From Desulfurococcales archaeon (GTDB taxonomy: Archaea; Thermoproteota; Thermoprotei_A; Sulfolobales; NBVN01), in the NCBI GenBank assembly GCA_027083115.1, contig JALWQN010000153.1, positions 1-35,644 of the forward strand: a DNA stretch of 35,644 nucleotides, in the 5' to 3' direction. The position numbers and the translations under genes are program-made. Within the stretch, counting starts at the first letter, position 1. Each line of letters begins with the position of its first letter. Shown piece after piece: positions 9,230 through 18,676 of the stretch. The notes below the pieces were generated by a model. The model ran no database searches. It was not told the origin of the DNA and saw only the letters and a program-made list of their open reading frames with translations.

Positions 9230-10621
9230 ATGGGATGGTTAGATGCCTTCGCAGAAATGGGGAAATATATCCCCTCAGCGCCAAAGCCCGCTAGAAAGCC
9301 TGACTTAAAGGCTAGACTAATTTACACTTTGCTTGCCCTCATAGCTTATTACTTACTTGCGTCCACACTTGCTTACCCTCTTGCCGCCTTCCCGCAAGCT
9401 AAGGGTGTCCCACTCCCACAAATGATAAGCATTGTTTTCGCCTCTACCAGGGGCTCAATAGCTCAGCTAGGTATAGGGCCTCTAGTAACTGCTGGTTTAA
9501 TAATTCAGATACTTGTGGGTGCTAAACTACTTGATCTAGATCTAAATGAGCCTGAAGACAGGAAAGTCTTCACTCAAGCTGAGAAAGGCATGGCTGTAAT
9601 CATAGCTGTAGCTGAAGGATTAGGTTTTGCTCTATACTACAGGCTAAATACTTACGTTACTGCAGCAATCTTCCTCCAGTTTTTCATAGGTGCCATAATT
9701 TTAATGATACTTGATGAAAGCATACAAAAAGGTTATGGAATAGGATCTGGAGTCAGCCTATTCATTCTTGGCAACATAGCCAGGGCTGTCATGTGGGACA
9801 TGTTCGGACCATTAAAAATTCCAGACCTTAATCAGTATTTCGGGATATTCCCATACCTGGCCTCATACTTTGAGGGCATTAAGGTAGATAGTTACAGGCT
9901 TCTGATAGGGTACTACAGGGGCGTAGGTGCCGTACCTACATTAACGGGTTTCGCAGCTTTCCTTGTTCTTGCCCTCGTCCTCGTCTACCTGCAGCAGATG
10001 AAGGTCAACATACCAGTAACCATGCAAAGACTTCCCGGCATAAAGAGTAAGGTACCTCTTCAGTTTCTCTACGTATCTAACATCCCTATCCTTCTAGTCG
10101 GTATAGTTTTTTCAGACCTACTACTTCTCAATAACTTATCATCCGCCTACTTGCAGCAGAACGCACCATGGCTGGCAAGTATACTGACGGCCAGTGTTGA
10201 ATATATGTCACCGCCTAGATCGATTCTGTTTTTGCAGGTGGCTCCATTAAGGGTGGCAATATATTCTGTTCTTTTAGTTGGTCTCTCCTTACTTTTTGGG
10301 TTAATGTGGGTTGAGGTAGCCGGTCTTGGTCCTGAAGCGCAGGCAGAAAACTTAATTAAGTCAGGCCTCCAAATGCCTGGCCACAGAAAGAGTCAGAAAT
10401 TGCTTCAGGCTGTCTTGGCAAAGTACATTTACCCTCTCACCCTGCTGTCCTCCTTGGTGGTAGGTGTTATTGCTTTAATTGCTGATATTTTCGGTGCTTT
10501 TGGCACAGGGATGGGGTTGCTTTTAGCTGTAGGTATAGTTTATCAGTTCTATATGCAGATAGCTTACGAAAGAGCTATAGAGGCATATCCATTACTAAAG
10601 AAGGTGATGGGGAGGGAGTGA
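9230..10621 (+). CDS. secY: Preprotein translocase subunit SecY
   Basis: Multi-spanning SecY sequence; downstream of L15. Confidence 0.96.
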   Translation: MGWLDAFAEMGKYIPSAPKPARKPDLKARLIYTLLALIAYYLLASTLAYPLAAFPQAKGVPLPQMISIVFASTRGSIAQLGIGPLVTAGLIIQILVGAKLLDLDLNEPEDRKVFTQAEKGMAVIIAVAEGLGFALYYRLNTYVTAAIFLQFFIGAIILMILDESIQKGYGIGSGVSLFILGNIARAVMWDMFGPLKIPDLNQYFGIFPYLASYFEGIKVDSYRLLIGYYRGVGAVPTLTGFAAFLVLALVLVYLQQMKVNIPVTMQRLPGIKSKVPLQFLYVSNIPILLVGIVFSDLLLLNNLSSAYLQQNAPWLASILTASVEYMSPPRSILFLQVAPLRVAIYSVLLVGLSLLFGLMWVEVAGLGPEAQAENLIKSGLQMPGHRKSQKLLQAVLAKYIYPLTLLSSLVVGVIALIADIFGAFGTGMGLLLAVGIVYQFYMQIAYERAIEAYPLLKKVMGRE

Positions 10622-11244
10622 TGTTGGAACCACTCAAAAACTTCCGGATAGTGGTTGTTGCTGGATTACCTGGTGTTGGGAAATCAACTGTTCTTTCAAG
10701 AACTTCGGAACTACTTAGGGCGGAAGGCTACCTACCTGAAGTCATAAATTATGGGGACTTCATGTTTGAGTTCGCTAAGAGAAAAGGTGTTAAATCAAGG
10801 GATGACTTAAGGAAGCTACCACTAAATGAGCAGAAAAAACTTCAGGCTTCTGTAGCGAAGGAAATAAGGAATTACGTCATTAACAAAGCAAGAGGTGACG
10901 TTGCCACCTTCATTGCCTTCATAGATACTCATGTCCTCATTAAAACGTCCTCAGGTCTTTGGCCAGGTCTTCCAGAATACGTAATTAAGGAATTAGTGCC
11001 TGACTCAATAGTCATTGTTGAGGCGTCCCCTGAAGAAATAGTTTCAAGGCAATTAAGAGATAAAACAAGATACCGAGCTGACTATGCTGACACTGCATTA
11101 GTTAAGGAATTAATGGATTTAATGAGGGTTTTTGCGATATCTGCCGCTACCTTGGTAGGGGCTTCAGTAAATTTTGTGGTGAATAGAGAAGGTAAGGTAG
11201 ACGAGGCTGCTCATTCATTAGCTGAGATCATTAGAAGGCTTTAA
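10618..11244 (+). CDS. adkA: Archaeal adenylate kinase
   Basis: VVVAGLPGVGKSTVLSRTSELL P-loop; between SecY and DUF106. Confidence 0.9.
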   Translation: MMLEPLKNFRIVVVAGLPGVGKSTVLSRTSELLRAEGYLPEVINYGDFMFEFAKRKGVKSRDDLRKLPLNEQKKLQASVAKEIRNYVINKARGDVATFIAFIDTHVLIKTSSGLWPGLPEYVIKELVPDSIVIVEASPEEIVSRQLRDKTRYRADYADTALVKELMDLMRVFAISAATLVGASVNFVVNREGKVDEAAHSLAEIIRRL

Positions 11245-11246
11245 CG

Positions 11247-11708
11247 ATGCTTACGGCATTATATGTAGTTGCTGCTTTCGTAGCATTGCTTCCTTGGTCC
11301 TATATAGTTAAGTTTTACGGCATGAGAATAGGCCTGAAAGGAATACTTAAGGAAACCTCTAAGGTAAAGAATGAGCTATCTAAGGTACCCGAAAGCAAAC
11401 CTAAGAAGAAAAGGATCCTTACAGAACGTTATAGGGAGCTAAGAGGGAAGGTAAGCAGGTTCATAATGCTGAACCTAATTCTCTTGTGGGTAGGTGTCAT
11501 AGGCTCTTTAATATTTGCTCGACTAGTAACCGTGGTTACTGCTAATCTACTGGGTATCTATCCCTACATACCATCCCCTTTGCTTCTTCCTTACGTAAGT
11601 GTTAACGGAGCACTAAACGACTTAATACTTTATCTTGCGGCTCTTTTAGCGTACCTCCCGCTCCATAACAGAATAACTGGCATTAAAGCACTTCACGAAA
11701 TTAGGTAA
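11247..11708 (+). CDS. DUF106/EMC3-TMCO1-like membrane protein
   Basis: Multi-TM protein in the conserved adkA-DUF106-L34e slot. Confidence 0.8.
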   Translation: MLTALYVVAAFVALLPWSYIVKFYGMRIGLKGILKETSKVKNELSKVPESKPKKKRILTERYRELRGKVSRFIMLNLILLWVGVIGSLIFARLVTVVTANLLGIYPYIPSPLLLPYVSVNGALNDLILYLAALLAYLPLHNRITGIKALHEIR

Positions 11709-11822
11709 ACCCGATATCGAAGGGATTCACTACATTTACGCAATTTATTTCTGGATTTCCAGCACTCCTGAAATATTTATTAAATTCACTGAGCCTAACA
11801 CAATTTAGGGGTTGATATTTAC

Positions 11823-12092
11823 ATGGTTAGGCCTGGACTGAGGTCAAGATCGGTTAGGAGAATCAGCAAGAGGGTTCCTGGTGGAGAAAGCAGGGTTTTC
11901 TATGTTAGGAGGAAACATTACAGGGTGAGTGATCCCGTGACTGGCGAGCGACTGAATGGAATCCCACTAAATCCTATTTGGATACGTAAAGGGGCTAAAG
12001 CCAGAAAAAGGCCAGAAAGAATTTTTGGGGGCGTGTTATCTCCAAGCACTTTAGCTACGGCCCTAAAGGTAGTCATTAGAAGTTCAGTGTAG
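11823..12092 (+). CDS. rpl34e: 50S ribosomal protein L34e (eL34)
   Basis: MVRPGLRSRSVRRISKRVPGGESRVFYVRRKH. Confidence 0.93.
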   Translation: MVRPGLRSRSVRRISKRVPGGESRVFYVRRKHYRVSDPVTGERLNGIPLNPIWIRKGAKARKRPERIFGGVLSPSTLATALKVVIRSSV

Positions 12093-12102
12093 GGGTCACT
12101 TT

Positions 12103-12696
12103 TTGATTAACTCAACACATGAGATAGAAACTCCCTACTGTAAGTTTGGTGTAGTTATTGCAGTAAGTGGTTTACCTGGATCAGGAAAATCAACCCTAGC
12201 TAAGATGCTAGCAGATAATTTAGGGCTTCGTTACATATCTTCAGGCGGCCTTTTTCGTGCCATGGCTCGTGAGAGAGGGATGTCGCTGGAGGAGTTCACT
12301 AAGTACGCAGAATTAAATCATTCAATAGATTTGGAAATCGATCGTAGGGCAGCCGACGAAGCCAGGAAGGGATGCGCAATTATTGATGGCCATATTGCTG
12401 CATGGGTTGTTAAGGACTATGCTCACATTAAGGTCTTCCTAAAAGCTTCAAGGGAAGTTAGGGCTAAGAGGGTTTCTGAGAGGGACGGGATTTCTTATGG
12501 TGAGGCGTTAAAGCAGGTGGTTTTAAGGGATGAGTCAGAGATCAAGCGCTTTAGAGAGATTTACGGTATAGACATGAATGACTTATCTATTTTTGATTTA
12601 GTCATAAATACGGAGAAGTTTGATGTTGAGGGTGTGTTCAACATAGTTCTGACTGCAGCCAAAAACTTCTTGAGGAAGCTAATTAACCTGAAGTAG
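12103..12696 (+). CDS. cmk: Archaeal cytidylate kinase
   Basis: IAVSGLPGSGKSTLAKMLADNLGLRYISSGGLFRAMARERGMSLEEF; between L34e and L14e. Confidence 0.92.
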   Translation: MINSTHEIETPYCKFGVVIAVSGLPGSGKSTLAKMLADNLGLRYISSGGLFRAMARERGMSLEEFTKYAELNHSIDLEIDRRAADEARKGCAIIDGHIAAWVVKDYAHIKVFLKASREVRAKRVSERDGISYGEALKQVVLRDESEIKRFREIYGIDMNDLSIFDLVINTEKFDVEGVFNIVLTAAKNFLRKLINLK

Positions 12697-12743
12697 GAAA
12701 AGCTTAAAGATTGTTCTTTAGTTATGAGTTAGGTGGGCAAGTA

Positions 12744-13058
12744 ATGGTAGCAATTAAGGTAGGGAGAGTATGCGTTAAGTTGCTTGGCAGGGAAGCAGGA
12801 CGTAAGTGCGTTATTATTGATATAGTTGACCATAACTTTGTGGTCATAACTGGACCTAAAGAATTGACTGGCGTTAGAAGAAGGAAAGCCAATATAGATC
12901 ATATAGAACCTACTGATAAAGAAATTAACATATCTAAAGGGGCAAGCGATGAGGAAGTCCTTAAGGCTATTGAGGAGGCAGGGCTTACTGACTTCATGAA
13001 GGAGAAAGTGCGGATAACTAAGAAAGAGCTGCTTGAAACGAAGGCGTTAAAGGCATAG
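12744..13058 (+). CDS. rpl14e: 50S ribosomal protein L14e (eL14); start probably ATG 12744
   Basis: MVAIKVGRVCVKLLGREAGRKCVIIDIVDHNFVVITGPKELTGVRRRK; preceded by an SD-like GGTGGG. Confidence 0.92.
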   Translation: MVAIKVGRVCVKLLGREAGRKCVIIDIVDHNFVVITGPKELTGVRRRKANIDHIEPTDKEINISKGASDEEVLKAIEEAGLTDFMKEKVRITKKELLETKALKA

Positions 13059-13117
13059 TGCAAATGCAGTTAATTCTTAACTAGTAATTTGGTTTTATTA
13101 TGAAGAGGTAAGAAAAT

Positions 13118-14156
13118 TTGAGTGAAGGCCTAAATTTTCTGGAAAAACTCGATGGTTTTGCAGGAATAGATAGAAGATGGATCCAAATTAAGGAAGCAGA
13201 AACTAGTCCTAACTATGGCAAGCATCCTGAAGAAAGAACCATAAATGAGCTCATGAAATTAGGCGTAATAAATCTCGATAAACCTCCTGGACCAACGAGT
13301 CATGAAGTAACTTCCTGGATTAAGAAAATGCTTGGTGTCGGGAAGGCCGGGCATGCAGGGACCCTAGAGCCGGCTTAGCCGGTGGGGATACCCTAAAACC
13401 ACGGGTGTGCTTCCCGTAGCCTTAGAGAACGCATCAAAAATGCTGAAGTACTTGACTCTATCAACAAAGGCTTACATTACAGTGATGCAGTTACATAAAA
13501 AAGTGGATAAGGGTAGGTTAATGGAGGTTATTAAGGAATTCACTGGCAGAATCTACCAGAAACCCCCAGTGAGGTCCTCAGTGAAGAGGGCCTTAAGGAC
13601 TAAGACGATCTATGAGCTTGAAGTACTTGAGATCAATTATCCTTGTGTTCTACTGAAAATTACCTGTGAGCACGGTACGTACGTAAGGAAGTTAATTCAC
13701 GATATTGGGGAAGTACTTGGTGTGGGAGCGCATATGAGGGAACTTCGTAGAGTGAGGACAGGTCCTTTTAAGGAAGACAAGAGTTTGGTTACGATGCATC
13801 AACTATCTGAGGCAGTATATATCTATAAAGAGCTGAATGACGAATCAACTCTTAAGAAATACATTATGCCGGGTGAATATATGGTTTCCCATTTGCCCAA
13901 GATCGTTGCCACTGATTCTGCAGTAGCATCAATAACTTATGGTGCTGACCTAGCTATACCTGGAGTTGTCGCGTTGCATGAGAAAATACGGAAGGGAGAT
14001 GATGTCGCTATTTTCACACTGAAGGGAGAGATAGTGGCTACGGGAATTGCTCAGAAACATACTGAAGAGGTTCTTGAAAGCAAGAAGGGAATAGCTGTAA
14101 AAACTAAAAGGGTAATTATGGAGAGAAAAATATATCCCAGGAAAACAAGGATTTAA
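13118..14156 (+). CDS. cbf5: tRNA/rRNA pseudouridine synthase Cbf5 (dyskerin homologue), join(13118..13368,13391..14156), interrupted by a BHB intron
   Basis: Exon 1 ...GVINLDKPPGPTSHEVTSWIKKMLGVGKAGHAGTL; exon 2 PKTTGVLPVALENASKMLKYL...; spliced length 1017 nt = 339 codons; the junction restores GTLDPKTTGVLP. Confidence 0.95.
13369..13390 (+). other. 22-nt BHB-type intron in cbf5 pre-mRNA (boundaries 13368-13389 or 13369-13390 give the same mRNA)
   Basis: Removal gives CTA GAC CCT AAA ACC (L D P K T). Foldable: AGGG(13357-60)/CCCU(13391-94), bulge AUA(13388-90), CCCUA(13362-66)/UGGGG(13383-87), bulge GAG(13367-69), CCGGC(13370-74)/GCCGG(13378-82), loop UUA. Confidence 0.9.
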
Positions 14157-14180
14157 AAGAATTGGAGGAATTCCTTATTG

Positions 14181-14268
14181 GCCGGGGTGCCCGAGCGGTC
14201 TAAGGGGCCGGCCTTGAGAGCCGGTGGGCTTCGCGCCTGCGCGGGTTCAAATCCCGCCCCCGGCGCCA
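14181..14268 (+). tRNA. tRNA-Ser(UGA), CCA encoded
   Basis: Acceptor GCCGGGG/CCCCGGC, long variable arm, anticodon loop CTTGAGA in stem CCGGC/GCCGG, T-arm GCGGGTTCAAATCCCGC. Confidence 0.93.
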
Positions 14269-14448
14269 CAGAATACCTCAGGGCAAGTTAGTCCCTTCGA
14301 ACCTAATCTCGTCCACCTCAAGCATAAGCATGGACGCTATCTTGTGATCACGCAATCTGAGGATTTCTTAGCGTGTTGAGGAACTTCATAGATTAATTTG
14401 CTAAACTTTATTAAAAACCCCTTAAACAATACATTTAGGTGATACAAC

Positions 14449-15939
14449 CTGAACGTTAAAGGGACTTACGCCCTTCTGCTGTCATTAATCGTTATTGTAG
14501 GTGTTGCTGCAGGAATTGTGGCCTCGCAGTCTGTGGTTAAGGCACAAACAAAGAAGGACTCAGTATGTATAGTTTACGACATAGGTGGTAGGGGAGATTT
14601 AGGCTTTAACGACATGGCTTACTTAGGTGCGCAAATTGTTCATCAGAAGTTAGGTCTAAAGATAATTTCGCTGTCTTCAACCAGTCAGGATGACTATCTA
14701 CCTAACTTAAGGACTCTTGCGAAGCAAGGTAACTGCGCAATAATTGTGGGTGTCGGTTTCTTAATGACTGACGCTGTGAAGCAAGTAGCTAAGGAATTCC
14801 CGAACCAACTGTTTGCGGGAGTTGATGAATACATACCAAACGAATCTAACGTAATAGGCATAGTATTTAGGGAGAATGAGGGTTCAGCCTTAGCTGGTGC
14901 GTTAGCGGCCCTCACGGCAATATATTATAACGCAAACAAGGTTGGCTTAGTTTTAGGTATGGAGATACCTGTTCTCTATAAGTTCGAAGGTGGCTACAGA
15001 TACGGCGTCTGGTGGGCTGCTCAGTGGTATAAGCATCGCTTCGGCCAAGAGAAAGACATTTCGGTCCTATACCAGTATACAGGAACCTTCAAAGACCCTG
15101 CTAAAGGAAAGGAAGCAACCCTCGCTCAGCTCCAGCAGGGAGCAATAGTGGTTTACAACGTTGCTGGCGCAACAGGTTTAGGAATATTTGACGCTGTCTC
15201 TCAGTGGGGGGCACAGCACGGTAAGACTCACGGACCGCCTTTCGGTATAGGTGTTGACTCCGATCAGGACTGGATTAAGCCCGGATGGATAATAGCGTCA
15301 ATGATGAAGCGTGTTGATATGGGTGTCTACTACGCTACAGAGAAAGCCCTACAGTATGAAGAAGGTAAAATCAACTCCTACGGTGGTCTAATGTCGTTAG
15401 GAGTTAAAGAGAATGGAACTGTCCTATCAAGCATTAACGACCTATATACCTTCATGAAGATGGGTGTTGAGGAAGGCGTTATTAAACAAAGTCAGGAGCA
15501 ACAAATAGTTCAGGAAGTGAAGGCCATCAGGAACCAATTACCTTCGTGGGTTTGGGAAGCCGTTAACGAGTTAAAGCAGGAAATACTGTCTGGTAATGTG
15601 AAGGTACCTATGCCAATGACTAAATCCGATATTGAGAAAGTGAGGACAGAGTACTCGGTTGCTTCCCCTGACGCAGAAGGCTGGAAACTCTCTTGGACAC
15701 CGCCTCCAGCCATGACGTCCACGACAACTTCAGCACCTCTTCCAGTAAGTACAGTTACGGTAACATCTACATTGACTACAACAAAAACCGTTACTGCAGG
15801 TACTGCATCAACGGTTACATCTACTGTGACTACAACAAAGACAATCTCTGCAGGAACTAGCTGGGCGATTGCTTGGACCTTATTCGTGGTCGGCTTAATA
15901 ATTGGTGCTGCTGCAATATACGTGATAAAGCGTAAGTGA
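14449..15939 (+). CDS. BMP-family (PnrA-like) nucleoside-binding lipoprotein/surface protein with Ser/Thr stalk and C-terminal TM anchor; start probably CTG 14449
   Basis: SVCIVYDIGGRGDLGFNDMAYLGAQ...; followed by the matching ABC ATPase and permeases. Upstream extension MNVKGTYALLLSLIVVIVGVAAGIVASQ is a signal peptide with AGGTGA 6 nt upstream. Confidence 0.88.
   Translation: MNVKGTYALLLSLIVIVGVAAGIVASQSVVKAQTKKDSVCIVYDIGGRGDLGFNDMAYLGAQIVHQKLGLKIISLSSTSQDDYLPNLRTLAKQGNCAIIVGVGFLMTDAVKQVAKEFPNQLFAGVDEYIPNESNVIGIVFRENEGSALAGALAALTAIYYNANKVGLVLGMEIPVLYKFEGGYRYGVWWAAQWYKHRFGQEKDISVLYQYTGTFKDPAKGKEATLAQLQQGAIVVYNVAGATGLGIFDAVSQWGAQHGKTHGPPFGIGVDSDQDWIKPGWIIASMMKRVDMGVYYATEKALQYEEGKINSYGGLMSLGVKENGTVLSSINDLYTFMKMGVEEGVIKQSQEQQIVQEVKAIRNQLPSWVWEAVNELKQEILSGNVKVPMPMTKSDIEKVRTEYSVASPDAEGWKLSWTPPPAMTSTTTSAPLPVSTVTVTSTLTTTKTVTAGTASTVTSTVTTTKTISAGTSWAIAWTLFVVGLIIGAAAIYVIKRK
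15757..15858 (+). repeat. Two degenerate tandem copies (period 54 nt) encoding TVTSTLTTTKTVTAGT / TVTSTVTTTKTISAGT
   Basis: acggtaacatctacattgactacaacaaaaac... and acggttacatctactgtgactacaacaaagac... 54 nt apart. Confidence 0.8.
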
Positions 15940-16085
15940 AGTCAAAAACCATATTTCAATAATATTTCAATATTTTTAATTCTTTTTCACCTTAATTCGT
16001 CATAAAATTTGGTATTATTTGCTTAGTAAGTAAAAATATAAAGCGTTTTAACCCTCTTCTTCACCCTAAAATAAGGATTGAGAGC

Positions 16086-17591
16086 TTGGTAGAGCCCTTA
16101 GTCAAAGTTGCCGATGTCGTGAAGGTATATCCTGACGGTACTGTGGCTTTGAGGGGTGTTAGTCTAGATATCTTTCCTAATGAAATACTTGGTTTGCTTG
16201 GTGAGAATGGTGCAGGAAAAACTACATTAATGAAGATCGTTTCAGGTCTTCTACAACCGACTGAAGGTAAACTATACGTTTATGGTAAGCCAGTTAAGTT
16301 CTCGATGCCTGCCCAAGCCCTTAAAATGGGTATAGGTATGGTTCATCAGAACATACCTTTAGTTCATAACTTCACTGGGCTAGAGAATATTTTGTTAGGT
16401 TATAAAGGAATTAAGAGGGATGAAGCTCTCGAGAGATTACGTGACTTAATGAGTAAGACAGGGCTTAAAGTTAGGCTTGACGTACCTGTTGAGGATTTGT
16501 CCTTGGGTGAGAGACAGCGTATTGAAATATTGAAGATGCTCTTCAGGGGAGTTAAGATACTGATTATGGATGAGCCCACAACTAACCTAACACCTGTTGA
16601 GACTAAAGACCTTTTCAGGCTTCTTAAGCAGTTAGCTTATGAAGGAAAAGCAGTTGTTTTCATATCCCACAAAATTAAGGAAGTTATGGAGATTACTGAC
16701 CGTGTTGTTGTTTTACGTAAGGGTAAAGTTGTTGGCAGACTAAAGACTAAGGAGACAACCCCTAAAGAACTTGCTTCCTTAATGGTTGGTAGGGAAGTAG
16801 TGTTCAGCTATCCTCCAAAGAAGGAGGTCCCAAATCAGAAGGATTTATTGGTTGTGAAGGATTTATGGGTTACTGATGACTTAGGTAGGCAAGCAGTTAG
16901 GGGAATCTCTTTCACTCTGAAGTCAGGAGAGATATTAGGTGTAGCAGGTGTTGAAGGTAACGGTCAGAAGGAACTTGTTGAGGCACTAACTGGGCTCAGA
17001 GTCATAGATAAGGGCAAAGTAATTCTTATGGGTGAGGAAGTCACTGGAGCAGATCCAGGTACCCTATCGTTCAGGGGCTTAGTGCATATACCTGAAGACA
17101 GGAAGAACGTCGGCCTTGTGTTAACCATGAGTGTTCTAGAAAACGTGTTCTTAGGTCTGCACAGATATCCTGAGTTCCTGAAGCCAGGCAAACTAATAAA
17201 CTGGAATAAGGTTACGGAACACGCTAGGAAATTAATTAAAAGGTTCGAGATTGTAGTTAGGTCCCTTAAGTCACCTGCTAAGTCCTTAAGTGGAGGAAAC
17301 CAGCAGAAACTTATCGTTGCTAGGGAATTAAGTAAGAAACCTTCAGTAATTATTGCTGCAAACCCGACCAGAGGTCTTGATGTTGCATCAACCCAGTTCG
17401 TGAGGAACTTACTCATTAACTTAAGGAATCAAGGGATAGGGATTCTTCTTATTTCTTCTGACTTAGATGAGGTTCTGGACCTTTCTGACAGGGTTGCAGT
17501 AATGTATGAAGGGAAATTCACTTCGCTTAAACCGGTTAAGGATTACACCCTCCAGGAGATTGGTCTGCTTATGGGAGGTGTTAATGCTTGA
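16086..17591 (+). CDS. BMP-type nucleoside/simple sugar ABC transporter ATPase (two ABC domains)
   Basis: GENGAGKTTLMKIVSG, LSLGERQRIEILKML, IMDEPT; second domain LSGGNQQKLIVARELS. Confidence 0.94.
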   Translation: MVEPLVKVADVVKVYPDGTVALRGVSLDIFPNEILGLLGENGAGKTTLMKIVSGLLQPTEGKLYVYGKPVKFSMPAQALKMGIGMVHQNIPLVHNFTGLENILLGYKGIKRDEALERLRDLMSKTGLKVRLDVPVEDLSLGERQRIEILKMLFRGVKILIMDEPTTNLTPVETKDLFRLLKQLAYEGKAVVFISHKIKEVMEITDRVVVLRKGKVVGRLKTKETTPKELASLMVGREVVFSYPPKKEVPNQKDLLVVKDLWVTDDLGRQAVRGISFTLKSGEILGVAGVEGNGQKELVEALTGLRVIDKGKVILMGEEVTGADPGTLSFRGLVHIPEDRKNVGLVLTMSVLENVFLGLHRYPEFLKPGKLINWNKVTEHARKLIKRFEIVVRSLKSPAKSLSGGNQQKLIVARELSKKPSVIIAANPTRGLDVASTQFVRNLLINLRNQGIGILLISSDLDEVLDLSDRVAVMYEGKFTSLKPVKDYTLQEIGLLMGGVNA

Positions 17592-18676
17592 GCGCCATTC
17601 TTGAGGTCATTAAGGATAAAGCGGGCCCAGTAATAGATTCCCTTATTGCTTTAACTCTTGGGTTTCTTGGTGGGGCGTTAACAATATACTTCTCAGGTTA
17701 TGATGTTGTTAAGGCGATGAGTCAACTCTATAATTTCTCAATAGGTAATCCATTCGTTAACCCTTACTCCCTAACAATTACGTTAACTTATGCGGGCCCT
17801 CTAATGTTGAGTGGTTTGGCGTTTGCTTTAGGTGTTAGGGCAGGACTTTTTAATATAGGTATTGAAGGGCAAATCTACATGGGTGCTTTCGGAGTAGTTA
17901 TTGCTTCATCCTTTGCTGGCATACCAGCTCCCTTAGAGGTCTTAGCGATAATTCTTGTGGGAATAGGGTTTGCTTTAATGTGGTCGGCTATACCTGCAGC
18001 CCTCAAAGTGTACAGAGAAGTTAATGAGGTAGTGGTGACGATAATGCTTAATTATATTGCGTTAGGTGTCGCAGACTACACGATCTTTAAGTACTTTCCT
18101 AACCCTTCAGACGCAACAAAATCTATAGTGGTGCCAGCATATGCAAGAATACCTCTGTTGATGCCTAATACTAGCCTGTCTTGGAACATAGTAATAAGTA
18201 TTGGTGTTCTCTTAGTCATATATTACGTTCTTTGGTATACTGTTCCAGGCTATGAATTAAGGGTTGCTGGAACTAACCCTAATGCTGCAAGGTATGCAGG
18301 CATAAATCCCAAGAGGGCGATGTTTCTCTCGTTCATGCTTGGTGGTCTTCTAGCTGGTATTGCAGGAATAGAGAAAGTTGCTGGATTACCGCCTTCATAC
18401 TCTGTGCTATCTACCTTAAGCAACCTACAGGGCTTAGGTTTTGAAGGAATTACTGTCTCACTCATTGGGGGCAATCATCCCTTAGGAATAATATTTGCTG
18501 CTATCCTTATAGGGGCCTTGCATGCTGGGGCTAGGGGCTTAAACCTGATTGGTATACCTAAGGAAATCGTTTGGGTCTTTCAAGGAATAATTGTGATTTC
18601 CATAGCTATACCTAATCTATACACATTAATTAAAAGAAAATTTGTTAGTCCGGGTAAGGAGGTGGTTGGCAAATGA
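17588..18676 (+). CDS. BMP-type nucleoside/sugar ABC transporter permease (subunit 1)
   Basis: ARAGLFNIGIEGQIYMGAFGV-like core (VRAGLFNIGIEGQIYMGA) and GTNPNAARYAGIN. Confidence 0.93.
   Translation: MSAILEVIKDKAGPVIDSLIALTLGFLGGALTIYFSGYDVVKAMSQLYNFSIGNPFVNPYSLTITLTYAGPLMLSGLAFALGVRAGLFNIGIEGQIYMGAFGVVIASSFAGIPAPLEVLAIILVGIGFALMWSAIPAALKVYREVNEVVVTIMLNYIALGVADYTIFKYFPNPSDATKSIVVPAYARIPLLMPNTSLSWNIVISIGVLLVIYYVLWYTVPGYELRVAGTNPNAARYAGINPKRAMFLSFMLGGLLAGIAGIEKVAGLPPSYSVLSTLSNLQGLGFEGITVSLIGGNHPLGIIFAAILIGALHAGARGLNLIGIPKEIVWVFQGIIVISIAIPNLYTLIKRKFVSPGKEVVGK

Noticed and set aside
13118-14156. cbf5 as a frameshifted pseudogene
   Set aside because: Precise 22-nt removal restores the canonical GTLDP motif and frame, the region folds as BHB-like, and both exons are well conserved.
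15951-15977. atatttcaata direct repeats downstream of the BMP gene
   Set aside because: Short AT-rich repetition, consistent with a terminator or promoter region; nothing more can be supported.
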